From Niabella agricola (GTDB lineage Bacteria > Bacteroidota > Bacteroidia > Chitinophagales > Chitinophagaceae), in assembly GCF_021538615.1 (NCBI RefSeq), contig NZ_JAJHIZ010000003.1:2480001-2544000 (forward strand): 64,000 nt of DNA, given 5' to 3'. Below, piece after piece: positions 1-8,226 of the stretch. The position numbers and the translations under genes were made by a program. How positions within the stretch are numbered: the stretch's first letter is position 1; the number at the start of each line of letters is the position of its first letter. The notes under the pieces were generated by a model. The model searched no databases, was not told the origin of the DNA, and worked only from the letters and a program-made list of their open reading frames with translations.

Positions 1-62
1 TTCGAATACCTACCTTTGTGTGTAGGTATCCCTCGAAAATGATCTATCTAAACTAACCATTT

Positions 63-254
63 ATGACAAAAGATGAATTTTTAACTGCCAACCAGGCCGA
101 ACAGCTAAAGGTTATTAAGACTGCCAAAGTCATCTGGGAAAAGAAGGAGGAGCATCGTATTATGACGCTCTATAAACTGTCTGGGCTTTATATCCAGGCC
201 TGCGTTTCTAAAATGGAGCAAACCATCCAGTTCGACTGCTTCGGAAATCAATAA
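63..254 (+). CDS. Small hypothetical protein, 63 aa
   Basis: A short open frame that starts with ATG and encodes a charged protein with no signal peptide or membrane segment. The middle is rich in Lys and Glu and the C-terminus is hydrophobic and aromatic. I recognise no family. It sits alone at the window edge and the next gene, on the opposite strand, ends 262 bases away. Length and composition are compatible with a real small Bacteroidota protein, but nothing else supports it. Confidence 0.4.
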   Translation: MTKDEFLTANQAEQLKVIKTAKVIWEKKEEHRIMTLYKLSGLYIQACVSKMEQTIQFDCFGNQ

Positions 255-516
255 CTCCGTAAACAGGCACTAAGATCAACAGTTCGCCGTTTCCGGTCCG
301 GTTGCCCGGTGCTGCTGCTCCCGGTCGGAAACGCCTGCTCATCTGCATCATGAATGCCGCGTCCCTCTTTAAAGCGTACCACTAAGAAATAGGTACATCT
401 GATGCTTTTATTGTAATCCTCGGGAACCTCAGATCTGATCCTGGTCATTGGCGAATTCCACAGTTGATTGATCTGCGTCCATAATATACGAACCTCCCCA
501 ATATTACCAGCTTTTT

Positions 517-1269
517 CTATTCCGTAATGTAGAACTCAATATTGTATTCCGTTTCACCCAGGTAGCCGTATTTACCAAAAACCACGGTCTTGGTTTCTTC
601 ACTGGCATCATCTGCATGACGATTGTTGAGCAATAATTTTTTACCGCCATAAGTGGCTTTAATGGTATATTTTCCAATGGGCACGTCTTTCGCCATAAAG
701 GTGCCGGCCATGTCCTCTACAGACCGTTCAAACGAAGCTGCTGCGGTTCCGTCTATAAGAAGGGTCTCTCCTGGAAAAGGCGTAAAAGACACTTTTACTT
801 TTGTAAGGTCCAGATCTGTACCAAACGTATACAGATCCACATGCGCCCCGTAGAAACCGGTACCACCCGGCCGAGGGCCATTGAGCTTCCATTTAAAATT
901 CCGCACGGCCCCGCTTGCTTGATTAAAGGCGCCGGTTTGCTCCGGCTCCAGGTCAAATTGATAGGTTTGCCCGTAGGCTGTTTTTGTAAGTTGAGCCTTG
1001 GCCGTCCAGTCGCCGGCCGGATCACCGGGCAGGGATACCTGGTACCGCCCTTCATTGTTGCTGGTGGCCAAAAGATAGCTGTTATACCATACGGTATGCT
1101 CGATGGTAATGCGGGCGTTTTTTACGGGATTGTTTTTGACATCAGTGATCCGGCCCTGCACCCGGCCTTTTTCCGGTCCGGGCGCTTCTGGGTTTTGATC
1201 CGTTTTACTGCAGGCCATTAAAACGCTGCCGTATGCAAACAGCAGAATGGGGTATATCTTTCTTTTCAT
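517..1269 (-). CDS. Lipoprotein with carboxypeptidase-regulatory-like domain
   Basis: This is a 250-residue exported lipoprotein. A basic N-terminus and hydrophobic stretch end in the lipobox LMAC, with the acylated Cys at residue 20, followed by a polar Pro/Glu/Gly linker. Residues about 36-110 (GRVQGRITDVKNNPVKNA and onward, then NEGRYQVSLPG) have the pattern of the CarboxypepD_reg-like beta-sandwich found in many Bacteroidota surface proteins. The rest is beta-rich and unassigned. The start is fixed by the signal sequence. It lies 36 bases downstream of a membrane protein on the same strand, so the two are probably co-transcribed. Its substrate or partner is unknown. Confidence 0.8.
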   Translation of the reverse strand: MKRKIYPILLFAYGSVLMACSKTDQNPEAPGPEKGRVQGRITDVKNNPVKNARITIEHTVWYNSYLLATSNNEGRYQVSLPGDPAGDWTAKAQLTKTAYGQTYQFDLEPEQTGAFNQASGAVRNFKWKLNGPRPGGTGFYGAHVDLYTFGTDLDLTKVKVSFTPFPGETLLIDGTAAASFERSVEDMAGTFMAKDVPIGKYTIKATYGGKKLLLNNRHADDASEETKTVVFGKYGYLGETEYNIEFYITE

Positions 1270-1305
1270 TTGATTGGTTTTTGATTTTTATTTTTACAGA
1301 TTCGC

Positions 1306-1953
1306 TCAGGCTGCTTTTGAAACAGGAGCTTCCGGCCCGGCTATCCGTGTGGCCGGATCCTCTTTGGGTAAGGCGATCTGAACCGATAAGATGTACCTGA
1401 AATAGTAGGCCACCACCAGCGCAGCGGGAAGGCTGATGGATAGCCAGGTAGCCATATCCTTTGCAATGCCCGGTAAATTTTTGTAATACAGCAGGTGGGC
1501 CCCCAGCCCGATCACGATGCCCGCCACCGCTGCCAGCAAATAACCCAGGATGCACTGTACCACCCATTTTGCCGGGGATTGTACCAGCGGCCTTAGCTGC
1601 AGGGCATTGATGATGCCGATGGACAGGAACATGAATAAGATATCGAAGGGAACGTACAGGGTATAATAGCCCAGCCAGAATACCCAGGGCGTAACCCATA
1701 AATACGGCCAAACGGAAAAGGGCTTTTGCTTTCCTGCAACCTGAAACACCCGGTTCTGCATACGCACCAGTAAGTACACAAATGCAAATACAGACAATGT
1801 GTGCATTATAAACTGCGGGGTGGTTAACAGTTTACCATGATCGCCGGTAAAACCATGCGCAACAAGCGGATGCAACAATCCCAATGCACCACAGTAAACG
1901 GCGATATTGCCGGTTACCCAACTTTTTAAAAATGTTTTCTTTACTGATTTCAT
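1306..1953 (-). CDS. Polytopic membrane protein, unknown function
   Basis: This 215-residue protein has about six hydrophobic segments, near residues 15-35, 50-68, 83-100, 100-120, 130-155 and 170-192, so it is an integral inner-membrane protein. I recognise no domain. The gene is divergent from the AraC-type regulator at 2039 and precedes the lipoprotein gene by 36 bases. A membrane protein plus lipoprotein pair facing its own AraC regulator suggests that the regulator controls the pair, but this is inference from position. A TACTTTG sequence at 1979-1973 on this strand, one base short of the consensus -7 element, lies 20 bases before the start codon. Confidence 0.75.
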   Translation of the reverse strand: MKSVKKTFLKSWVTGNIAVYCGALGLLHPLVAHGFTGDHGKLLTTPQFIMHTLSVFAFVYLLVRMQNRVFQVAGKQKPFSVWPYLWVTPWVFWLGYYTLYVPFDILFMFLSIGIINALQLRPLVQSPAKWVVQCILGYLLAAVAGIVIGLGAHLLYYKNLPGIAKDMATWLSISLPAALVVAYYFRYILSVQIALPKEDPATRIAGPEAPVSKAA

Positions 1954-2038
1954 AATTTTGTGATTGATACTGCAAAGTACCCTCCTTGTTCAGGCAGGAA
2001 AAAGGGTATTTTCTGCCCAAAACGATATATTTTACGCC

Positions 2039-3043
2039 ATGGGTTTACAGGGAACGGTGATTCGCTCTATTTTTCAAACGGCTGCTTCATTTGGAGCAGC
2101 ATTCGATCCGCTTTGCCAGGCATCCGGCATCAACCCTGAAGAAATCAGCGATTCGGAACATATGGTAGAATGGGAAAAGGCGGCGCTTGTATGGGTGCCG
2201 CTCTTAAAGCTGTCGGAAGATCCGCTGATCGGCCTGCATGTAGGCATGGGTACCCATAAACTGCTTCATGGGATGATTGGTTTTTTGATCCAAAGCTGTA
2301 AAGATATTGACCAGTGTATCCAGATGCTGTGCCGCTACGGCTCTATGGCTTCGCCGATGGTCGAATACCGGTATACCGTTAATGAAACGGCAACCCTGGA
2401 GATGGCACAACACCAGATGTGGCTGAAGAAACACCCGGAACCGGCCCGGCACGCCAATGATTTTTTATTCGCCGCCGTTATGAATACCTGTGGTGCTTTG
2501 GCAGGGAAACGCATCGTTCCCCTGCGGATTGAACTGGCTTATAAAATGCGGAATATTTCCGAGTACCGGAACTTTTTTGGCTGCGAAGTGCTTTTTAATA
2601 AAGAAGCCAACCGTATTATCCTGAAGAAAGAAACCATCGCAACCCCGGTGCTCACCAGTGATCAGTCTATGTTTGAATTATTTAATTCCATTATGGCGGA
2701 TAAGCAGGCTTTACTGGCTTCAAACCGAACAGCAGAAAACTTAAGACAGGTATTGTTTATGCAGTTCAAAGGGCGGATTCCCACCATTGAAGAAGCCGCC
2801 AGGGCATTGAATATGACCGTCCGCCATTTGCAACGCAGGCTTCTTCAGGAGCAAACCAGCTTTCGCGATGTTGCAGGTTCTATTCGAAAAGAGATCGCCA
2901 TCCAACTGATGCAAAACCCGGCCATAAAAATCTCGGAGGTTTCCGATATCCTGGGTTATTCCGATCTTACAGCGTTCCGGAAAGCCTTTAAATCCTGGAC
3001 GAATACCACACCCCGGGCACTCAGAAAGGCAGGTGTAGATTGA
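2039..3043 (+). CDS. AraC family transcriptional regulator with arabinose-binding-like N-domain
   Basis: The 334-residue protein has the two-part build of the AraC subgroup with a PF12625-like N-terminal domain. Residues 1 to about 190 carry the typical pattern (EWEKAALVW, then DPLIGLHVGMG, then GMIGFLIQSCKDIDQCIQML). The C-terminal DNA-binding part has both helix-turn-helix units: EEAARALNMTVRHLQRRL and ISEVSDILGYSDLTAFRKAF. I chose the ATG at 2039 because the family's N-terminus aligns there; an ATG at 1964 would add 25 residues of non-homologous sequence overlapping the divergent promoter. It probably regulates the divergent membrane protein/lipoprotein pair, possibly in response to a small effector; the effector is unknown. 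Confidence 0.88.
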   Translation: MGLQGTVIRSIFQTAASFGAAFDPLCQASGINPEEISDSEHMVEWEKAALVWVPLLKLSEDPLIGLHVGMGTHKLLHGMIGFLIQSCKDIDQCIQMLCRYGSMASPMVEYRYTVNETATLEMAQHQMWLKKHPEPARHANDFLFAAVMNTCGALAGKRIVPLRIELAYKMRNISEYRNFFGCEVLFNKEANRIILKKETIATPVLTSDQSMFELFNSIMADKQALLASNRTAENLRQVLFMQFKGRIPTIEEAARALNMTVRHLQRRLLQEQTSFRDVAGSIRKEIAIQLMQNPAIKISEVSDILGYSDLTAFRKAFKSWTNTTPRALRKAGVD

Positions 3044-3082
3044 CGTTCTATCCGGCTTCTTACAGATGTTATAGCCATAACA

Positions 3083-3529
3083 TTATATTGCCGACCGGGA
3101 TTCAAATAAACCCGGCAGCTGTTTCCGGATATCCATACTGTATTTCCGGTATTCCTCGTCCAGTTCATTCAGCCGTTCCAGTTCCTCTTCCGAAAGATAC
3201 ACGGGAATTTCATTTAAGGGCACGTTTAAAAAACCCTTCGTTACCCTGGCAATTATCTGGAACGCTGCGGTAATAATGCGCGCGCATTTTTTTGCTCCCA
3301 GCTTATCCAGACAGCGTTTTGCATGGGCAAAATAAGCATTACCGCCACTACAGAAAAAATGAAGAAAGCCGCCCCGCTGCATTTCTTTTTCTAATTTCCA
3401 AAGAGCAACCAAGTCCTGTTCGTTTTCGGTTAGTTGCGTCCGGCCAGTCGCCCCGGCATGGATAAGAATAGCGGAAACCAGTTCTTTGAGCTGATCCCAT
3501 TCCTGGTCTTGTATTTTTGAACTCGTCAT
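3083..3529 (-). CDS. DMP19-like (DUF4375) protein
   Basis: This is a 148-residue soluble protein with the DMP19/DUF4375 pattern: an early helical section, then EMQRGGFLHFFCSGGNAYF, then a helix-rich section ending in LNELDEEYRKYSMDI. Family members are small, mainly helical and often annotated as DNA-mimic proteins, but a biochemical role for this one cannot be read from the sequence. It is a monocistronic gene facing the AraC regulator tail to tail, with 39 bases between the stops. No signal peptide is present. Family assignment is from pattern recognition of the GGF...F...NAYF core. Confidence 0.7.
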   Translation of the reverse strand: MTSSKIQDQEWDQLKELVSAILIHAGATGRTQLTENEQDLVALWKLEKEMQRGGFLHFFCSGGNAYFAHAKRCLDKLGAKKCARIITAAFQIIARVTKGFLNVPLNEIPVYLSEEELERLNELDEEYRKYSMDIRKQLPGLFESRSAI

Positions 3530-4121
3530 TTGAAGATTTTAGAGTTTAGTACTGTGCTTCCGCACTAAGCGTGCGAGCGCTGTTTAGAACGTGTTTTCGG
3601 GGTACCACTAAAAATCTGCCAACTGAATGTTACACAGCAGGATCGGCCGGTATGCCGGCAAAAATCTGCCTGCAGGCTTTTTGCGACCAAATAAAATAAG
3701 GTCAACTGTTTTTGTAAAGAGACGGATGCATGGTGTTCCTTTCCAGGATCAACTCCCAGGGGTGAACCCCGGGTTCGGAATATACATCTTGGATGTAATA
3801 TTTTTGCTTGTTAAGAAGGGAGGCAGAAATGCGGCAGCAAAAAATAAGAAGGGGAAAGAATAAATGCTATTGTATAGTAGATATTATAACCGATCCTACC
3901 TTAAGTGATGGAGAATTTATACCTTATCTTTGTGAAGATACGACTTTTTTCCGGTAACCGGTGCTTTCCAACCGGTTATTTTAAAAGCGGTAGCTTTAAA
4001 CTCTGCGCTTCAACTCTTTAATGCAGAAAAAAAAGGGTTAACCAATTCAACGTAACGCTGCCGTTCCAATACAGGGGCTGGAAGCCGGAGCATTAAATTA
4101 AACAGCACGTCCGGCCTGTTT
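3530..4121. other. Intergenic stretch without a convincing gene
   Basis: About 590 bases separate the DMP19 gene from the pseudogene scar. A 78-codon plus-strand frame at 3627-3863 has no recognisable composition or family and is probably chance. The stretch holds a GC-rich hairpin near 3750-3772 and an orphan promoter-like element followed by a hairpin at 3925-3978, listed separately. The sequence may be residue of genes lost with the neighbouring deletion. Confidence 0.5.
3925..3978 (+). promoter_or_regulatory. Orphan TAnnTTTG element followed by perfect hairpin
   Basis: TATCTTTG at 3925-3932 matches the Bacteroidota -7 element exactly, but no coding frame follows. An 8-bp perfect inverted repeat, TAACCGGT at 3955-3962 and ACCGGTTA at 3971-3978 with an 8-base loop, is followed by TTTT. 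This could produce a very short RNA, or be the remnant promoter of a deleted gene. No -33 TTTG is evident at the proper distance. Confidence 0.35.
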
Positions 4122-4312
4122 TTAGTAGGTGTTGAAAAAGGCTTTCAGCTTATCGAGTGGTATTTTATCCGGCCGGTCGCATAAATCAACATGAACGGCG
4201 CTGGGAACGGTCGTGAGCTCTTTGAGCCCGGCAGCATGCTTGTAAGCGGCTTCTGAAAAATAACGGGAATACGCCTTTCACCGGCGATCGGTAAAACCGC
4301 AGTTTTATGACC
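4122..4312 (-). pseudogene. Alpha/beta hydrolase, C-terminal relic
   Basis: Reading the minus strand gives the C-terminus of an alpha/beta hydrolase: TAVLPIAGE near 4270-4310, then, in another frame, SRYFSEAAYKHAAG, VPSAVHVDLCD, DKIPLDKLKAFFNTY and a stop at 4122-4124. The AVHVDL segment is the usual site of the catalytic His and the FSEAAY section matches hydrolases of this group. A frameshift near 4265 separates the two parts and everything upstream, including the nucleophile elbow, is missing. It lies head to head with an equally truncated AraC relic that starts about ten bases away. Confidence 0.7.
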
Positions 4313-4322
4313 AGACATCCTG

Positions 4323-4530
4323 GTGCGTTTTGAAAATTTATTGAATGCCTATTTCCGGTCTGCCATTGGTTGCCCGGTGTGCGGAAGCCCTGCATCTTTC
4401 ACCCAATTTGATCTGTCGAAAACCATTAATGAGATTGCAACCGAGTTGGGTTTTAAATACCAGCAGCATTTTACAGGACTGTTTAAACAAAAACGGCGTA
4501 CCGCCCAATGCATTCAGAAACCTGAACTAA
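4323..4530 (+). pseudogene. AraC family regulator, C-terminal relic with frameshifts
   Basis: Three frame segments together make the end of an AraC-type DNA-binding domain: RFENLLNAYFRS, then GLPLVARCAEALHLSPN in the next frame, then SKTINEIATELGFKYQQHF in the first frame, then VPPNAFRNLN. The section between LHLSPN and SKTINEI that intact relatives carry, about 25 residues, is deleted. The effector domain is absent. It cannot make a functional protein. Its partner is the hydrolase relic on the other strand; AraC regulators are often paired with such hydrolases. Confidence 0.75.
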
Positions 4531-4554
4531 CCGGTGGCTCCTGTAAAACGGTCA

Positions 4555-5280
4555 TTATTTCTCGTTCCGCAAATAGATATTTCCAAATTTGGAACTCAAC
4601 TCGTACACCGGCCCACTGCCGGGTATAGCGGTGATGGACGTGTAGAAGGACCGTTCTTCTTTTTCAGTTGGTTTCAGGTTAAAATCGGAATAGATCTTTC
4701 CAAAATGGTTGGTCAGCTTAATTTTCCCAACATTCGATTCCTTTAGCCGGGCATCTATTTTTCCAAACTCGGTTTGCACGGTCAACGGGCCGGCATAATG
4801 CTGTACTTCCACCAATCCAAACTTTGATTTGATTTGTATATAATCCTTTACAGGCAACACCACTTCAACCTCAATCGCTACATTGTTGGTTGTATACGAA
4901 CTGATCTTTTCATTTTTATGCGCGTTCCTATAATTTTCAAAATCTGCCTGGCTTTCAAAATGTTTTTTTATTCCATCTACCTCTATGTAGTATTGCTTAT
5001 CAATATGCCTGAAATCAATGGTATCCCGGATGACCAGTTTTCCGTCAACGGTTTGATCCAGCAATTCAAAACGGTCATTCTGCTTATTGTCATTGATATT
5101 AACCGTTGCTTTTACATAGATTTCATCTTTATTCCAGCTGCTGATCTTTACTTTTGGAAAATCGAACTGTAAGAGCACCGGCTGTTCTTTTGAGGTTTTG
5201 TATGTTTTTTCAATGACCCTTTGCGCAAACAAAAGTTCTGTAATACCTGTTAATAACAGGCAAAGCAATACCTTCTTCAT
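4555..5280 (-). CDS. Exported DUF4097-like beta-repeat protein
   Basis: This 241-residue protein has a clear N-terminal signal peptide ending near FAQ at residues 18-20. The mature part is beta-rich with short repeats of the type IKSKFGLVEVQHY, VQTEFGKIDARL, LTNHFGKIYSDF and LSSKFGNIYLRN, the spacing seen in DUF4097-type adhesin-like beta-helix proteins. It is the last gene of a four-gene set (sigma factor, HEAT membrane protein, two DUF4097-like proteins), 70 bases behind its relative at 5351. It probably acts at the cell envelope; its ligand is unknown. Confidence 0.78.
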   Translation of the reverse strand: MKKVLLCLLLTGITELLFAQRVIEKTYKTSKEQPVLLQFDFPKVKISSWNKDEIYVKATVNINDNKQNDRFELLDQTVDGKLVIRDTIDFRHIDKQYYIEVDGIKKHFESQADFENYRNAHKNEKISSYTTNNVAIEVEVVLPVKDYIQIKSKFGLVEVQHYAGPLTVQTEFGKIDARLKESNVGKIKLTNHFGKIYSDFNLKPTEKEERSFYTSITAIPGSGPVYELSSKFGNIYLRNEK

Positions 5281-5350
5281 AACGGTATGAATTTTAAAAA
5301 GAGAGCAATAAATAAAAAACGGGATTCGTTGATGCGGCTATTGACCGGGT

Positions 5351-6166
5351 TTAGTTTTTACGCAGGTAGATCTTTCCATAACCGGTTTTTAAAATCAGGT
5401 CAACACCACCGCCATTGAGTGTACCTATGATATCTGTAGACCGGCTCCATTCCTTTAACCCGGTAAGGTCTTCTCCGTCACTGTTTTTTTGCTCTTTCGG
5501 GGCCTCTCTCTTGATATCCAGGCCATCGGCTGCATAGATGTTCCCGTTTTTAGAGGAGAGATTGACATTGGCCTTCAAACCGGAGGGAATGCTCACATCT
5601 ACAAATTTATAGACGGAAACCAGGGATACGGGGCCTTTTACCACGGAAGCAAATATTGCTGTAAGCTCGCCATAAATGGTTTTCGCATTCACAGGGCCTG
5701 TAACATTTTGCAGGGAAATGGCATTGTACATGACGCTGATTTCCAGTTCGCCTTTAAAATCTTTGACATCCACCCTTCTTCCGGCATTCATAACATCCGT
5801 TGTGGCAACCTTTACGGCCATAGTGTTGGGTACTTTTATGGCAATGGGCTCCTGGGCTCTTTTCCCTACGTAATCTACATCAATCACACCTGCGTTTTCG
5901 CGAACGCTTAGATTAAGTCCTGTATTGTCCGTTAAACCGGAACCGGTAACCAGCCTAAGCCCTTCAGCCCGTTCGTCCTTTTCTTCGTTCTTAAGCTGTG
6001 GTGCCGAAAAAACAATTTCATTGCCATCGTACCCTTCAATGGTTACACCTGGAATATTCACCTTCAATGTACCGGTCTTTTTAGACAATTTGAATTGCCG
6101 GTCCTGCCCGTTGGTTAAAGAAACGAGTGTTATAGATAAAATAATGGTTGCTACTATTCTTTTCAT
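5351..6166 (-). CDS. Exported DUF4097-like protein
   Basis: The protein has 271 residues with a signal peptide at 1-21 ending TNGQ. The body is beta-rich with recurring elements such as ISVMYNAISLQNV, AKTIYGELTAIF, LSSKNGNIYAADG and LKTGYGKIYLRKN, characteristic of the DUF4097/adhesin beta-solenoid type. It sits 21 bases downstream of the HEAT-repeat membrane protein gene and 70 bases upstream of a second DUF4097-like gene, so it belongs to the sigma-factor operon. The two DUF4097 proteins are likely products of an old duplication. An envelope role is inferred. Confidence 0.8.
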   Translation of the reverse strand: MKRIVATIILSITLVSLTNGQDRQFKLSKKTGTLKVNIPGVTIEGYDGNEIVFSAPQLKNEEKDERAEGLRLVTGSGLTDNTGLNLSVRENAGVIDVDYVGKRAQEPIAIKVPNTMAVKVATTDVMNAGRRVDVKDFKGELEISVMYNAISLQNVTGPVNAKTIYGELTAIFASVVKGPVSLVSVYKFVDVSIPSGLKANVNLSSKNGNIYAADGLDIKREAPKEQKNSDGEDLTGLKEWSRSTDIIGTLNGGGVDLILKTGYGKIYLRKN

Positions 6167-6187
6167 TTTTTAGTATGTGCTTGTTTT

Positions 6188-7033
6188 TTAAAAATTGGAT
6201 TCTGATCGAAGCAGTGCCGCATAGGCCTGGTTGCGCACAGCATCGATATTCGTTGGATTTTGAGTGATGGCTAATAGCTGTTGTTTAATTTTTGTAGCTT
6301 CATCGGAAGATAGAGAAGCCAGTAATTCCATTTGTACAACCGGGTCGTCCTGCCGGGCAACGGATTGCAAGATGAGCGGTTCAACGGCCGTCGGGTTACC
6401 CTGCTTCTTCAGTACTTCCAGGGCGGCCAGGCGTACATTGCTGTTTTCGTCGTTGTTCATCGTATAGGTCAGCCTTTCCAAATCGCTGCCGGACAAGGCG
6501 GCACTGCTTTTTCCGCAGGCCAGCACTGCTGCCAGCCGGGTAGATGAGCTTTCGCTTTGCAGCGCTTTTTGCCAGTCATCTGTCGTTGTATTGGAAGCCG
6601 CCATTTCGATTGTAGCCCCTATATAAGCCCCTGCATTTTTTTCTGTGCCCGTCCTCACCGGCTTTCTTACAACAGGCTTCTTTCGTTCCGGAACCGGAGC
6701 AGCTGTTGCCATTAAAGGCACTGTACCCATCGAATCTTTTTTACCGGCAGGAAGGCCGGGTTTTACGGATGTCGGCTCCGCAGTTTTCGCGATCGGAAGC
6801 TCTCCCGTGTTATGCTGCGGAAAAAAAACCACGCTACCGATGATCACTACAATGATTGCCGCCGCAGCGGCCCACCAATACGGAAACCGAAGGACTTTTG
6901 CCCGGGGTACCACAACGGATGGCTCCAACCCCAGCCGGGCCTGAATTTTACCCAGTACATCTGAACCCGGTTCCTGATCATCGAAATCATCCCTGTTTTC
7001 GGATACAAATTCTTTTAAAATATCTTTTTTCAT
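6188..7033 (-). CDS. Single-pass membrane protein with C-terminal HEAT repeats (anti-sigma-like position)
   Basis: The 281-residue protein starts with a cytoplasmic segment rich in Asp and Glu, has one membrane helix at about residues 53-71, a Pro/Lys-rich linker, and a C-terminal half of about 120 residues built of HEAT-like helical pairs (STRLAAVLACG, NSNVRLAALEVLKKQG, DPVVQMELLASLS). I chose the ATG at 7033 rather than longer frames: it follows the sigma-factor stop codon by one base (TAAGATG), indicating translational coupling. In related loci this gene takes the place of an anti-sigma factor; whether it binds the sigma factor is not shown by the sequence. Confidence 0.82.
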   Translation of the reverse strand: MKKDILKEFVSENRDDFDDQEPGSDVLGKIQARLGLEPSVVVPRAKVLRFPYWWAAAAAIIVVIIGSVVFFPQHNTGELPIAKTAEPTSVKPGLPAGKKDSMGTVPLMATAAPVPERKKPVVRKPVRTGTEKNAGAYIGATIEMAASNTTTDDWQKALQSESSSTRLAAVLACGKSSAALSGSDLERLTYTMNNDENSNVRLAALEVLKKQGNPTAVEPLILQSVARQDDPVVQMELLASLSSDEATKIKQQLLAITQNPTNIDAVRNQAYAALLRSESNF

Positions 7034-7034
7034 C

Positions 7035-7586
7035 TTATACGGTCTCTTTTTGTAGGAGCGACAATATTTTCTTTCTGGCCCGGTGATATTGCGTACGCAC
7101 GGTTGCATGAGAAATACCCAGGAGTCCGGCAATCTCTTCCTGCGGCAATCCTTCTACTACATACAGGTTCACCACGGTCCGGAATCCTTCCGGCAGGGAA
7201 TTGATGGCCTTTTTTACTTCTTCCACCCGCCATTCAAAAAGATCTTCATTTTCGGCTTCCTCTTCTATAATATTTTCATGGCACTCTTCAAAAACCAGGA
7301 TATGCTTTTGCTTGCGTAAATGGCTAATGGCCCTGTTAGCCGCAACCCGCCTTGAAAAACCGCCGAAATGTTCGATTTGCCGGCCTTTCATAATTTCCTG
7401 GTAGAGTGCAATAAACACTTCCTGCAGCAAATCTTCCGCCTGGGCAAAATCCGTCACCAAGCGCAGGATCGTGTTGAACACCGCCTTTTTATAACGCCCG
7501 TAGAGTTCAGAAAAACAGTCGGCACGGCCTTGCCGGCATCGCTTCATCAGCTCCTGGTCATCTAAGTCCTTTGGTAGTTGCAACAC
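7035..7586 (-). CDS. RNA polymerase ECF-type sigma factor
   Basis: This 183-residue sigma-70 family protein has only regions 2 and 4. Region 2 covers about residues 19-85 with CFSELYGRYKKAVFN and AEDLLQEVFIALYQ; region 4 covers about 125-178 with the helix-turn-helix LPQEEIAGLLGISHATVRTQ. The start is a GTG at 7586 or TTG at 7583, because the first in-frame ATG (residue 14) would cut into the conserved DDQELMKRCRQG beginning. It heads a four-gene operon with the HEAT membrane protein and two exported DUF4097 proteins, suggesting control of an envelope function. Confidence 0.9.
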   Translation of the reverse strand: MLQLPKDLDDQELMKRCRQGRADCFSELYGRYKKAVFNTILRLVTDFAQAEDLLQEVFIALYQEIMKGRQIEHFGGFSRRVAANRAISHLRKQKHILVFEECHENIIEEEAENEDLFEWRVEEVKKAINSLPEGFRTVVNLYVVEGLPQEEIAGLLGISHATVRTQYHRARKKILSLLQKETV

Positions 7587-8226
7587 GCTTATACGCTGTT
7601 TTCTGTTTTCTTAAACTATTTACGGCTTCCTGTATCTAAGGCGCGGGATGTTTTAAAATGTTGCATAAGTTATAAAAAAATTTACATTACAGCCCCGCTA
7701 AAGGTATGCATGGCTTCGATTAAATGTATACGGAATCGGGATGCTCCGGGGTAAAAATATCATTATCAAACATATACAATTCCCGTAACGTTCAGAGGTT
7801 TCCAGGATTCCCCGGGTAACAGATCGTAAATAATCCAACTTTGACCGGGGCTTGCAGCCCCAGTTCCTGCAGCAGAGTGCCTTATTGACCGGCTCCAAAA
7901 TCCTGCTAAAAGCGACGATATAACAGGATCCTGATCTGTAGCCCCTCGCTCAAATAGGTGATTGGCGGCTTTTTCATTAATCAGGACCTTTGACAAACAG
8001 GATACCCTTTTTCATTTGTGAAGGAGGTTTATTACTTTGAGAAAACGGGCCCGGATCATGTACTTGAGTCCAGGATTAGCAAATATCAGAAATCGCGGAT
8101 TTAGGTGAAACGTATCAGCCAGTCCTGTTCAACCTGAAATTTAAACGACCAGCTACCGGCTACAGCCTCCGCGGCCCGGCCGGAAACCGGTGTTGATTCA
8201 ACTTCCAAAAGCAAAAATAAATTGGT
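7587..8226. other. Intergenic region, no supported gene
   Basis: There are 640 bases between the sigma factor and the divergent oligopeptidase gene. Minus-strand frames at 7698-7898 and 7766-7996 overlap each other and show no family features. A plus-strand frame near 8000-8103 reads protein-like at its end (VKEVYYFEKTGPDH) but has no start and may be a gene relic. Promoters for both flanking genes must lie here, but I see no exact TAnnTTTG element with good spacing. Confidence 0.4.

Noticed and set aside
248..448. 66-codon minus-strand frame after the first lipoprotein
   Set aside because: The frame stays open upstream into the lipoprotein gene without a proper start, and no family is recognised. 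It could be a fragment of a decayed gene, but support is too weak to list.
3627..3863. 78-codon plus-strand frame between DMP19 and the pseudogene scar
   Set aside because: No recognisable domain, no promoter or family; composition looks random.
7698..7996. Overlapping small minus-strand frames between sigma factor and oligopeptidase
   Set aside because: Two mutually overlapping frames with no family features; treated as non-coding.
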